Virus record (IMG/VR): IMGVR_UViG_3300041405_000397
Coordinates: 1 to 53,374 of that record
Origin: a virus
Length of the DNA: 53,374 nt
Strand: one strand, 5' to 3'
The position numbers and the translations under genes were made by a program. Of this stretch, positions 32,814 through 40,534 are shown piece after piece. Numbering within the stretch: the stretch's first letter is position 1; every line of letters starts with the position of its first letter. The notes beneath the pieces are model-generated. The model had not been told where the DNA came from, made no database searches, and saw nothing but the letters and a program-made list of their open reading frames with translations.

Positions 32814-33416
32814 TTACTGCCTGTTAGCGTCAATATCGGCAACGATAGCGTGATACACCCCTGCCTCAAGCAGCTGTCGGCACCACTTAATGCGCGTCTT
32901 TGCGTTCTCCGGATGAATACCGGTAACCCGAGACAGCTCATAGGCGATGTCTTGCGCGCACTTGCGCTCGCAATAGTATTTAATGGCTACATGGCGGATC
33001 GGATTAGCCGGTTCAAACAGCCTGCAGATTACAGCTTCCACAATGTCGGCATCTTCCTGTTCGTTGGCGCGGTCGAGAAGATTGCTGACTGAGTTCTGAG
33101 GGTTAATGAGTTGCTGAGCTTTGATAAACAGCTCATTGCCTTTGTATCCTTGTTTGTGCAGGTTATCGACGACTTCCAGTATCCGTTCCGATTCCCGGTC
33201 ATTCCATTCCTTGCGTATCATCAGGCGCCCTATCACACTCGACTTACCGCTGTCCGGGCCCACTGAGCCGCCGTACTTCTCTCCCCATACATCCAGCAGG
33301 CATCGCACCCATGCAGATTGCAGTGGAGTAATCAGCTTGACCGGCTTCAGGTATCGCTTCTTCAGGTCAGATTTACGCATCACCTGTGCGAGCTGGGCTA
33401 AGGCGTCGTTGTTCAT
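32814..33416 (-). CDS. Q: Late gene antiterminator Q (DUF1133-type)
   Basis: 200 residues. Begins MNNDALAQLAQVMRKSDLKK; conserved-looking parts are LITPLQSAWVRCLLDVWGEK and IRHVAIKYYCERKCAQDIAY followed by a helix-turn-helix-like LSRVTGIHPENAKTRIKWCR. Size, place at the end of the nin region and the PR'/tR' pair behind it support a Q function. It is not closely like lambda Q itself, but resembles the DUF1133 group. Confidence 0.82.
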   Translation of the reverse strand: MNNDALAQLAQVMRKSDLKKRYLKPVKLITPLQSAWVRCLLDVWGEKYGGSVGPDSGKSSVIGRLMIRKEWNDRESERILEVVDNLHKQGYKGNELFIKAQQLINPQNSVSNLLDRANEQEDADIVEAVICRLFEPANPIRHVAIKYYCERKCAQDIAYELSRVTGIHPENAKTRIKWCRQLLEAGVYHAIVADIDANRQ

Positions 33417-33532
33417 GCGGCTCTCCCCATTATCTTGGCTGTGTTATGGATGATTCGATAATTGATTTCGTACATGCGGCGGGCTTTGAACATGCGCAGA
33501 AGGCGCCATTTATCTTTGAGAAATTGGGTCAT
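33413..33532 (-). CDS. Small basic protein in the nin region
   Basis: 39 residues, MTQFLKDKWRLLRMFKARR to IMGRAA. It has ATGA overlaps with both the upstream PP-loop gene and downstream Q, so it is almost certainly translated. Strongly basic. Function unknown. Confidence 0.75.
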   Translation of the reverse strand: MTQFLKDKWRLLRMFKARRMYEINYRIIHNTAKIMGRAA

Positions 33533-34365
33533 GCAGCCTCCATTGAAAAATCAAATCCAATTTGTCCGCTAAACGCTTCGCAGCTCTCCGAGCAAGAACC
33601 GGTGTCGTACTGGCGCATTGAGGTCATCCTTGATGCGAGTTCATCTCTTTCGGTATCGCCAAACATAGCGATCACCTGCTCCAGTGAGTTGTTGCTGCGG
33701 TACATAACCTTGTCTTTTTTTACGTCGCAGATTTGAAGGGTGTCGATAAAATCTGCTGCAAGCTCAGGCTCATCTTTTGCCGCCAGCGCTACTTTTTGAA
33801 TGCTCTTTTTGATGCAGAATACGCAGTTGCCAAGGTGCTCCTGTATTCCCAAGTTGAATGGCTGCTTGTCCCACCATTCAATTACATCCTGCTTTTCAAA
33901 ATCACTGATCTCCGCCAGATATCTGATGCCGGGCTTAGGGGTCGTTCGTTTTGGCTCGTCAATTCTCATTCCCAGCCATGTTGTGTAATTTCCTCGCCCA
34001 AAATGCTCATCGCAGTATTTGATGAATGGCACTGTCTTCATCCTGTCTGTGCAGAACGCGCCGCCTACGTATGGATGACCATACTTTCTGAGCATGCGTT
34101 TCCATGGCTCAAGGTCGGGACCGATTTGGGAAACAGCGAGAATTTCGTAGGTGCTGGGCTTGTTCATTTCCGGGTTGGGGATAACACGGAGACAGGTGAG
34201 TTTTATTTTCCAGTGCTTAACGATGTTGCGGATAAATTCATATGTCTTTGGGTGCTCTGCTCCGGTATCCATGAATATGAATTCCATTTCCGGGTCTCTG
34301 TCTTTCTTGAGGTGAGCCAGGTATGCAGAGGTTAGACCGCCAGATAAGCTGACGACACTTTTCAT
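33529..34365 (-). CDS. PAPS reductase-family PP-loop protein
   Basis: 278 residues. The PP-loop is SLSGGLTSAYLA (6-17). Further family marks are FMDTGAEHPKTYEF, FCTDRMKTVPF (Cys105) and the LGMRIDEPKR motif. A Cys181-x-x-Cys184 pair and a C-terminal CSESC could bind a metal or iron-sulphur cluster. PP-loop enzymes activate substrates with ATP; relatives include PAPS reductase and DndC of DNA phosphorothioation. Copies are known in nin regions of several phages, without a proven role. Confidence 0.85.
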   Translation of the reverse strand: MKSVVSLSGGLTSAYLAHLKKDRDPEMEFIFMDTGAEHPKTYEFIRNIVKHWKIKLTCLRVIPNPEMNKPSTYEILAVSQIGPDLEPWKRMLRKYGHPYVGGAFCTDRMKTVPFIKYCDEHFGRGNYTTWLGMRIDEPKRTTPKPGIRYLAEISDFEKQDVIEWWDKQPFNLGIQEHLGNCVFCIKKSIQKVALAAKDEPELAADFIDTLQICDVKKDKVMYRSNNSLEQVIAMFGDTERDELASRMTSMRQYDTGSCSESCEAFSGQIGFDFSMEAA

Positions 34366-34946
34366 GCTGCCTCTCTTTGCTTATTCAGTTCACGCAGCAA
34401 AGCCCTGTAACGCGCTCGTATCGCGTCCAGTTCTTCTCTGGTGTATCGGTGAGGTTCGTTGTTGGATTCGAGCGCCATAACGCGCTGAAGGCCGATTTTT
34501 GCTGTTAAGTTGATGCGGTACGGGCCAATGGCGCCGGAGTGATGCACGTTGCATGCTGCACACTGACTATGGACGTTGTCCTCGTTGAATCGTAATTGCG
34601 ACGCCGCCGCTGTCGTCCTGTAGTGCCCTGCGTGGTAGCTGACCGCCGTTGTACTGCCGCAGCTGATGCAGATATTCCCGTCCCTTGCCCTTACCCAATC
34701 GTTAAACACCCGCTGGGTCATGTTCATCCAGTGGCTTAACGGCTTCACATCGGCTTTGCGCTTGTTCCACTCGGCGCGCTCAGCTTTCTCCCGGCGCTTT
34801 TGATTGCGATCGAATAGCTGGTTGGCGAGTTGGATGGCGCATTTTGGGGAGCAGACTGTTTGGGTGGTGGTGCGAGGAGTGAATTTCTCAGGACAGCATT
34901 TGCATTTCTTCAGCTTGGGCGGCTTCGGCTTGGTGCCTTTAGCCAT
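34362..34946 (-). CDS. ninG: NinG (Rap-like) recombination protein
   Basis: 194 residues from the ATG at 34946, chosen for MAKGTKPKPPKLKKCKCC and the GGGGGTAAG before it. A zinc site (CKCCPEKF with VCSPKCA) is followed by basic helices, then CISCGS and the HAGHYRT / QCAACNVHHSG nuclease-like motif. Lambda NinG is a Holliday junction nuclease that supports Red recombination. Confidence 0.92.
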   Translation of the reverse strand: MAKGTKPKPPKLKKCKCCPEKFTPRTTTQTVCSPKCAIQLANQLFDRNQKRREKAERAEWNKRKADVKPLSHWMNMTQRVFNDWVRARDGNICISCGSTTAVSYHAGHYRTTAAASQLRFNEDNVHSQCAACNVHHSGAIGPYRINLTAKIGLQRVMALESNNEPHRYTREELDAIRARYRALLRELNKQREAA

Positions 34947-35529
34947 GCTTACCCCCACAATGCAAAGCGGCTCTGGGGCGCCCATGATTCTTATGGAAGC
35001 CATACCTAATTTCAGCGGACTTCCTCAGGCAGCAGGCTTCAAAGAAGTCTTTCGTTGATCCTAAATATTCTCTGACCCCCTCTTTTTTTATGTAAACGAA
35101 AAACCCTTCAACTTTATTACTTATCGTGACCCCATAAACCCCTGTAGAGCTATTGCTTTGGATTGCACGATTCATCGCGTTTTCCGTCTTGCTGACACTA
35201 CGAAGATTCAAGATCCGGTTATCTTTTCTATCTCCATTTTCATGATCGATATACTCAGGCTCCGAGCCTTTAGCCATTTTCCATGCAATTCTATGGACAA
35301 GATATGACCGACCTTCCAGGCGCGTTGTCAGATACCCCTGCTGATTGACCTTCACATTATGAGAGCCTGAAAATCTCTTTTCGCTCATTTTATATGCTGC
35401 ATCGGACTTATAAAATTCTCGATTTCTGAGCTTTCTTTTCAAAATCCCAGTATTCGGATCGTAATCAAAGCACTCTCTCAGGTGCTCTACTGAAGGAAGA
35501 GTGTTGGACTGTGTTTTGCTTTTTTTCAT
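34939..35529 (-). CDS. HNH homing endonuclease (free-standing)
   Basis: 196 residues from the ATG at 35529. HNH motif: VHRIAWKMA (His79), YIDHENGDRKDNRILNLR (Asp95-His96, Asn98, Asn103, Asn108). The C-terminal DNA-binding part is AP2-like (STGVYGVTISNK, FEACCLRKSAEIRYG). It fills the space between NinG and a small zinc-finger-like gene, overlapping both by a few bases. Such genes spread by cutting uninserted alleles in related phages. Confidence 0.9.
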   Translation of the reverse strand: MKKSKTQSNTLPSVEHLRECFDYDPNTGILKRKLRNREFYKSDAAYKMSEKRFSGSHNVKVNQQGYLTTRLEGRSYLVHRIAWKMAKGSEPEYIDHENGDRKDNRILNLRSVSKTENAMNRAIQSNSSTGVYGVTISNKVEGFFVYIKKEGVREYLGSTKDFFEACCLRKSAEIRYGFHKNHGRPRAALHCGGKHG

Positions 35530-35813
35530 TTCCAAGCCTCCGGGTATTTTCTTCGTCTTGCATCCATCCGGCTGCGCACCGATCGCATGCATACGTTTCC
35601 TGCGGCAAAAGGGGCTGAGTACAACCAACGCACACCGAAGCACATTGCACGCCAGCGCCAGTAGGCGGACTTGATTGGGCTGTGCTTTTCGGCCTCTTCG
35701 TACATGTTGTCGAGTTCACAGGGCTCACAATTAGCTCCGTAGTTGTGTTTGTCTTCAGTGGTGAGGGTTGCGTGACAACGGCAACAGCGATCAGCGCCAG
35801 ATGTGGTTTTCAT
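35526..35813 (-). CDS. Small Cys-rich protein of the nin region
   Basis: 95 residues with a zinc-finger-like start (CCRCHATLTTEDKHNYGANCEPC). The pattern Cys-x-x-Cys...Cys-x-x-Cys suggests a metal site. The second half (YWRWRAMCFGVRWLYSAPFA, then MRSVRSRMDARRRKYPEAWK) is basic and aromatic. Overlaps the HNH gene as ATGA. Similar small genes occur in other lambdoid nin regions. Confidence 0.7.
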   Translation of the reverse strand: MKTTSGADRCCRCHATLTTEDKHNYGANCEPCELDNMYEEAEKHSPIKSAYWRWRAMCFGVRWLYSAPFAAGNVCMRSVRSRMDARRRKYPEAWK

Positions 35814-35991
35814 ATGTTTTATCCCTCCTTGGCTCGAAGTTACTTTCAGGCAGCAGCGCGCTGACCAGCCAGAGGCGTTGGTCGGTAGCGAGTGTCTTTT
35901 GGGTTTGAATGTTGCGGGCGCTATATCGGGAGATGAGGATTTCAGCGGTTTCGGCGTCTACGGCATCATGAACGAACCATGTTAGCTTCAT
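35791..35991 (-). CDS. Small hypothetical protein
   Basis: 66 residues, MKLTWFVHDAVDAETAEILI to DKTYENHIWR. It overlaps both neighbours (23 and 26 bases) and has AAGGAGG-like sequence before the ATG. The first half is a likely beta-alpha unit. No function known. Confidence 0.65.
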   Translation of the reverse strand: MKLTWFVHDAVDAETAEILISRYSARNIQTQKTLATDQRLWLVSALLPESNFEPRRDKTYENHIWR

Positions 35992-36319
35992 GGTTCCTCC
36001 TTGCGCCAGCTATCATGTTGTTGAACTCAACCAGTGCAGAAGTGGAGCGGCATTGTTCAACGACACCATCCTTTCGCAATGCCACTTCTTCCTCATAGCT
36101 CTCACCAAATTTCGGATCAACAGCGGCCAGCTGATACTGATAGCCATTGTTTCCCGGTGCCTTCCTGCGCCGAATCACGCCTGAGCGATATGCTCTGGAA
36201 AGCGCCTGCTGCGCTGCTTTCTCTGTCATCCGCTTTCTCGTAAAGCACCTGTGAACCTCACGGGAGGTCATGGAGGGCTTCTTTCTTAAAGCGCGCATCA
36301 GTATTTCATCAGAATGCAT
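35966..36319 (-). CDS. DNA-binding-like nin region protein
   Basis: 117 residues. The first 55 form a winged-helix-like unit (LMRALRKKPSMTSREVHRCF, EKAAQQALSRAYRSGVIRRR). The second half has no known pattern. Directly behind NinB. A regulatory or DNA-binding role is an inference from the fold-like pattern. Confidence 0.65.
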   Translation of the reverse strand: MHSDEILMRALRKKPSMTSREVHRCFTRKRMTEKAAQQALSRAYRSGVIRRRKAPGNNGYQYQLAAVDPKFGESYEEEVALRKDGVVEQCRSTSALVEFNNMIAGARRNHEANMVRS

Positions 36320-36321
36320 GG

Positions 36322-36762
36322 TTAACTCCTGTTCTGTTCACCCCAGCGACTCGCCCACTCTGCCGCACGGGCTGACTCATCGCTGAATTTGATATTGCGT
36401 TGCACGCCGAAGGCATGGATGAGTGTGATTAAATCTCTCATCTCACTGACGCGCATTTTGCTGGTTGATTTGCCGAGGACTACAAAGCCGCCGTCGATAC
36501 CGGGCACCGTTTCCTGCCTGTTCAGCGCTGCACTGAATACGTGCTTCCACGATTCGCTGTCCAGCTTCTTTCCGTACCAGATAACCTGTTCCGAAACGTC
36601 ACGCAGGCACGCCCAAAGCATGCGGTTTTGCGCAAGGCTGCGGGTGTCTTCCTGGATGGTTACTTGCAGGGGTTTTTCGGGACTGGCGGGAAGGTGCTGG
36701 ATGGTGGCAATGCAGTTCTGGCGGATATTGCTGTTCCTGAGCAGGAACGTTTGTTTCTCCAC
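36322..36762 (-). CDS. ninB: NinB recombination mediator
   Basis: 146 residues from a GTG at 36762. NinB marks: QVTIQEDTRSLAQNRMLWAC, LRDVSEQVIWYGKKLDSESW, KHVFSAALNRQETVPGIDGG and STSKMRVSEMRDLITLIHAF. Lambda NinB (Orf) binds single-stranded DNA and loads recombinases, taking the place of RecFOR. Confidence 0.94.
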   Translation of the reverse strand: MEKQTFLLRNSNIRQNCIATIQHLPASPEKPLQVTIQEDTRSLAQNRMLWACLRDVSEQVIWYGKKLDSESWKHVFSAALNRQETVPGIDGGFVVLGKSTSKMRVSEMRDLITLIHAFGVQRNIKFSDESARAAEWASRWGEQNRS

Positions 36763-36765
36763 TGG

Positions 36766-36939
36766 CTACCTCCGGGTGGCTGTCTCCGCGATTTGTTCAA
36801 GGTGATATTCAGCCTTGGCGATCACTTCGCTGATAACCAGGTGGCTGTGGCCGCCTAATGTCAGAACCCGCAACAGCACAAGCGCGTCATGTACCTGCCT
36901 GTGGTGATCGGGGCGTTTTAATCGGATTACGTTGTTCAT
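36766..36939 (-). CDS. Small helical nin region protein
   Basis: 57 residues, MNNVIRLKRPDHHRQVHDAL to QIAETATRR, read between NinB and the TGT-like gene. The stop lies three bases before the NinB GTG, and an AGG inside its end serves as the NinB ribosome site. Leucine-rich helix in the middle. No known role. Confidence 0.65.
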   Translation of the reverse strand: MNNVIRLKRPDHHRQVHDALVLLRVLTLGGHSHLVISEVIAKAEYHLEQIAETATRR

Positions 36940-36948
36940 AGTTATCTC

Positions 36949-37704
36949 TCAAACTGCAAGTTGCAGTTGCATGTTGAACTTGTCCCGATCCTCACAATAG
37001 TGAAGTGAGCCGGGGCTATTATGTGACTCAATGCGCTCGACCATCAGAGTTGCTCTGGTTTCTTTTGATGCCGGGGCATAAGCACCTTTCCAGGCTTTAT
37101 CAATACCAATATTCCTTGCTACGTTAGTGCTGTCTGCGCTTGCCAGCGGCAGCTTGGTGAAAATAAGTGGATTAAGCATTCTCAGGCCATGCAGCTTGGC
37201 TATAGGCTGACCATAATCATCGGTCACATGGCGAATAAGGTCTTTCATCCTCCCAACTGCAAGGCTTGGCCGCTTAACGTCATATTCACCACAACTCCCG
37301 ATCGCCACCCGTGGATACTCATTGCACAGCCGGATGAATCGTTCATCGCTCTCGTTCATATGCCATACCGGTACGCCGTAGAAATCTCCGTGTGGCCACT
37401 CATCAAGCAGAGCCTCGTTCTCAGTCTCTCCACCGTCGATAACGTCAGGGATGATCGCGAAGTCAAAGCCGGGATGGTTTTTCCATCGAGCCACGAACTC
37501 GTAGTAATCGCCCCAGTCGATTTTGTTTCGGCCAGCTGCCTTCCACGCAGTAAACGCGCCGTTATCGAGAGCGAATGACTGACAGTATTCAGAGGCGAGG
37601 TTAATTTGACTGGCGTGGGCGAAGGAGATGAATGCGTGTCGGGATTTCCAGGCTTTGATAGCACAGGTATCAGGCGTTATTGGCCCGCCATGATAGTGAA
37701 TCAT
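36949..37704 (-). CDS. TGT/DpdA-like TIM-barrel protein
   Basis: 251 residues. The pattern fits the tRNA-guanine transglycosylase superfamily in its phage form: ALDNGAFTAW (Asp47), FDFAIIPDVIDGG (Asp81, Asp87), VPVWHMNE (His115), RVAIGSCGE, KLHGLRM (170-176) and SADSTN (Asp191). Phage DpdA proteins exchange a DNA guanine for a 7-deazaguanine; cellular TGT does this on tRNA. No preQ0 synthesis genes are visible in the prophage, so precursor would have to come from the host. The family call is from motif style, not a search. Confidence 0.6.
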   Translation of the reverse strand: MIHYHGGPITPDTCAIKAWKSRHAFISFAHASQINLASEYCQSFALDNGAFTAWKAAGRNKIDWGDYYEFVARWKNHPGFDFAIIPDVIDGGETENEALLDEWPHGDFYGVPVWHMNESDERFIRLCNEYPRVAIGSCGEYDVKRPSLAVGRMKDLIRHVTDDYGQPIAKLHGLRMLNPLIFTKLPLASADSTNVARNIGIDKAWKGAYAPASKETRATLMVERIESHNSPGSLHYCEDRDKFNMQLQLAV

Positions 37705-37915
37705 TAGGAACCACCTTTTTTCCCTTTAGCTGGCACTCAGCCTGAATAATCGTGTCGTGCGCCTCGTGAGCCAGCATGTCGATGGCATCCATGCGCGCCT
37801 GATATTGCGCCGGTGTTAAGTTCCGGCACTTAGCCAGCTCAATGATTGCCAGCGTCAGATTGCGCACCTGCTTCAGGGCCGGTTGCTCAATGACCATCTG
37901 AATAACCTGTGTCAT
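37670..37915 (-). CDS. Small hypothetical protein
   Basis: 81 residues, helical (ALKQVRNLTLAIIELAKCRN, QARMDAIDMLAHEAHDTII). It overlaps the TGT-like gene by 35 bases and the upstream gene by ATGA. No known function. Confidence 0.65.
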   Translation of the reverse strand: MTQVIQMVIEQPALKQVRNLTLAIIELAKCRNLTPAQYQARMDAIDMLAHEAHDTIIQAECQLKGKKVVPNDSLSWRANNA

Positions 37916-38067
37916 GCCGCCCCCGATTCCAGACCTGACTGCCAGAAGAAAAACGCCCGGTTAACGACCTCAGAGGCATAGCCCAGGTAAGTGCGGGTCA
38001 GGTCGTGCCGGTCGCCGTACATGCTGCGGTACAGCCGTTCAAACCGGCTGCGCTGTGCGTCGCTCAT
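37912..38067 (-). CDS. Small hypothetical protein next to P
   Basis: 51 residues, MSDAQRSRFERLYRSMYGDR to SGLESGAA. ATGA overlaps on both sides with P and the 37670 gene show it belongs to the early right operon. Basic N terminus and an aromatic FFFWQ stretch. Unknown. Confidence 0.7.
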   Translation of the reverse strand: MSDAQRSRFERLYRSMYGDRHDLTRTYLGYASEVVNRAFFFWQSGLESGAA

Positions 38068-38765
38068 GATGCCCTCCGTTTCATGCCGAACCGGCTGCGA
38101 ATCTCCGCGATTTTATCCAGTCCCTTGTCGTTGCTGAGCGGGAGGTGCAGGTGCGGAATCTGCCTGCGTGGCGGTGGAATGACTTCACCTGACTCAATGC
38201 GGCGCGCCATCTTGCGCAGCTCGTCAGCCAGGCGTCTGCGGCACTCGCCGTCAGACAAGTTGAAAGAGCGCATCTGGTTGTAAACGGCGGTCACCATGTG
38301 AAAACTGGCCGGACTTTCCCACGGGAACTCTTCGCTGCTGTCGTAAATGCCACGGTCACGGCAGAAAAGCCGGAACATGTCATACAGCGCTTCTTCGTCC
38401 GGTAACCCGGCGGCGAGGTAGTCGCCCTGCCTGCACCACTCGATGAACTGGCCGGGCGATGGCAGAAACGGGGAGCCGTTGGCGCGAGCCTGCTTCATAC
38501 CGGCTGAGAGCTGCTGTTTGTTGCTGATGCCGTTCTCGGCGAAGGCGGCGATCCACTGACGTTTTGCTGCGGCTTCGTCGCGTGGGTCACGCCAGGCGGT
38601 GCTGACCGATGCGGGGAATACCTGCTTCAGATTTGCGAAAAGTGCGTCAACCAGACGTTCAACGCCCTCATGCACGCCGCGTTCTACCGGCTGCGGGCCT
38701 TCGCCTGCGATGCGGGACAGTGCGCCAGCGTCGCGGTTCTGAATTGCTGCTACAAGGTTTCTCAT
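38064..38765 (-). CDS. P: Replication protein P (helicase loader)
   Basis: 233 residues from the ATG at 38765, which overlaps the O stop as ATGA. It is clearly lambda P-like: NLVAAIQNRDAGALSRIAGE, ENGISNKQQLSAGMKQARAN, SPFLPSPGQFIEWCRQGDYL and the C-terminal LDKIAEIRSRFGMK. P takes host DnaB helicase to the O-bound origin. Confidence 0.95.
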   Translation of the reverse strand: MRNLVAAIQNRDAGALSRIAGEGPQPVERGVHEGVERLVDALFANLKQVFPASVSTAWRDPRDEAAAKRQWIAAFAENGISNKQQLSAGMKQARANGSPFLPSPGQFIEWCRQGDYLAAGLPDEEALYDMFRLFCRDRGIYDSSEEFPWESPASFHMVTAVYNQMRSFNLSDGECRRRLADELRKMARRIESGEVIPPPRRQIPHLHLPLSNDKGLDKIAEIRSRFGMKRRAS

Positions 38766-39676
38766 ATGAAATCGTTCTCCCATGCTGTGCGGCTGTTCCA
38801 GTGCTCAACCGGCTGCTGAGGCGCTGGCGTTCTGTTGCGGCCCGGCTGGCTCATCTGCGCCTTCAGCGTTTGCCACTTGGCGCGGAGCTTTGCAGGACTG
38901 AGGATATTGGTCTGCCAGAAGTGATCTACGTTTGCCCACCGGAAGGTTTCGCAGATATCGTGATGCGTCACCTCAAGAGCGCCTCTCATCAGCCGGATAT
39001 CATTTGCCCAGGCGGGCCAGTTAGGTTGCTGAGCTGTCGGGGCGATGCTCTGCACTTTCCCGAAAATCCACTCTGCGGCTTTCAGGTCATCGGCTGTTCC
39101 CCACTTGTCGCCTTTCGGTGAGTGGACAGCGGCTTCAGGACGAACAGCAGGAAGTGTCTTCAGGGGTGTGTCGGAGGATTCGCCAGAATTCTCTGACGAA
39201 GTGTTTTTATTACTGTTCTTGTTCTTGTATTGGGTGGCTACCGTTTCCGGTAAGAGTTTTTCCGTTTTCGGTAACCTTTTTACCGTTTTCGGTAATTTTC
39301 TTACCGTTTCCGGTTTGTCTAAAATCCATGCAGAAAGCTCAGTATTTACGCCGACTAATTTCATCCCACCCTGCTTCTGGCTGAAGATAATTTTTCGTTC
39401 GGCGAGAGCTTTAAGGGAGTTGGAAACGTGCGTGTCGTCCAGGCCCGTAAGCTCGGCGATTACCGTATTCGTCACCCTGTCCTGTTTTTTATTCCATCCG
39501 TAAGTAAGCCATATCACCGCTTCAAAACACTGCCACTCACGCCCGGATAATCTCAGGCGTGGCTTAAGCTTCTGAATCTCGTTGGCGACCTTGGTGTACC
39601 CGTTGGACAGGTCGGCCATGTGACCTCCTGTTTGCTCGGTTTTTTTAGGGAAGCTGATAACAGTGGCGAGACTCAT
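38762..39676 (-). CDS. O: Replication initiator O
   Basis: 304 residues. The N-terminal winged-helix origin-binding domain (DLSNGYTKVANEIQKLKPRL, EWQCFEAVIWLTYGWNKKQD) is followed by a linker with a repeated seven-residue unit encoded by the iterons. The C-terminal part is strongly lambda O-like: SSENSGESSD, WGTADDLKAAEWIFGKVQSI, WANDIRLMRG, LSPAKLRAKW. It binds iterons inside its own gene. Confidence 0.95.
   Translation of the reverse strand: MSLATVISFPKKTEQTGGHMADLSNGYTKVANEIQKLKPRLRLSGREWQCFEAVIWLTYGWNKKQDRVTNTVIAELTGLDDTHVSNSLKALAERKIIFSQKQGGMKLVGVNTELSAWILDKPETVRKLPKTVKRLPKTEKLLPETVATQYKNKNSNKNTSSENSGESSDTPLKTLPAVRPEAAVHSPKGDKWGTADDLKAAEWIFGKVQSIAPTAQQPNWPAWANDIRLMRGALEVTHHDICETFRWANVDHFWQTNILSPAKLRAKWQTLKAQMSQPGRNRTPAPQQPVEHWNSRTAWENDFI
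39200..39318. other. Phage replication origin: four 21-base iterons and an A/T-rich stretch inside O
   Basis: Four copies of the palindromic CCGTTTYCGGTA start at 39241, 39262, 39283 and 39304, exactly 21 bases apart, so each also encodes seven residues (variants of TVRKLPK). Next to them (39200-39235) is an A/T-rich segment encoding the Asn- and Lys-rich YKNKNSNKN stretch. Iterons followed by an A/T-rich unwinding region inside O is the lambda origin layout. Confidence 0.88.
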
Positions 39677-40500
39677 GACGCCTCCACTTCAGCAGGTATT
39701 CCGGCACGGTAATCGGCCAGAATGCGGTTGATTTCTGAATCGGTTCCCTCAGTCAGGCGAAGCGTCCCGAATCCATCCTCATGCAGATAATCAGCGCCAA
39801 CCAAAAGCTCTGCCAGGCGACGTGCTTTAGCCGCGCTGAACTGCGGTATGGCAGCAGAGCGCGTCAGCTTCGTTTTGCCAGCGGCTTTGGCCTTCTCCAT
39901 CTGAACCTGTGCCACGGCTTCCGCTTTGGGGCCATGCTCACGGGAAAGTGCCACAGCCGTTGTCGGTGCCACCTCGCCAGCCCTGACCATTGCGATCAGT
40001 CCGTCGCCGCATTCCAGCAGCTGAAGGTGTTGATCAACATCAGCTGCTGAGCGCTTCACCTTTTTGGCAATCTCGGCGGGCGTCCAGCCCTGATTAAGCA
40101 GGCGCTGGTAGGCTGCCGCACGTTCCAGAGGAGACAGCGCCTTACCCTGTGAACTGGTGACCATAAACGCGATACGATCAGCCTCAGAACCGGCAAAGTC
40201 TTTGCACTCCAGACGCGGAATTTCGTGGCCTTCATCTGACGCCATTTTCGCGCCGTAGTAACGATGATGGCCATCGATAATCTTGATGCCCTGCTCAGTG
40301 ACCTGAACAGCCAGCGGCGGGACAAACTCACCGGCAATGAACGCATCGCGAAATTCAGCGACGTGCTCCTGATCGATTTCACGAACGTTATAGCCTGGCT
40401 CGACGTAAAGCTCTGCCAGTGGCACCAGGAACGTTTTCTTAACCGTTGTGGCGGTGCCGTTTTTCTCTTTAGCCTTGTAAAGCGATAATAAAGAACTCAT
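39673..40500 (-). CDS. ParB/Spo0J-like nuclease-domain protein
   Basis: 275 residues. The ParB N-terminal domain shows YNVREIDQEHVAEFRDAFIA, IKIIDGHHRYYGAKMA (the GHHR motif) and a downstream helix-turn-helix (WTPAEIAKKVKRSAADVDQH). No ParA gene lies near, so partition is unlikely. Such proteins occur between cII and O in several phages; a role in replication initiation or regulation is possible. ATGA overlap with O. Confidence 0.85.
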   Translation of the reverse strand: MSSLLSLYKAKEKNGTATTVKKTFLVPLAELYVEPGYNVREIDQEHVAEFRDAFIAGEFVPPLAVQVTEQGIKIIDGHHRYYGAKMASDEGHEIPRLECKDFAGSEADRIAFMVTSSQGKALSPLERAAAYQRLLNQGWTPAEIAKKVKRSAADVDQHLQLLECGDGLIAMVRAGEVAPTTAVALSREHGPKAEAVAQVQMEKAKAAGKTKLTRSAAIPQFSAAKARRLAELLVGADYLHEDGFGTLRLTEGTDSEINRILADYRAGIPAEVEAS

Positions 40501-40534
40501 AATTACTCCTGTGATTTGATCCAGTCATTTCGCA

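Noticed and set aside
39239-39318. Regular 21-base repeats as a CRISPR array
   Set aside because: They lie inside O, code for a peptide repeat, and have spacers too short and too similar for CRISPR; they are origin iterons.
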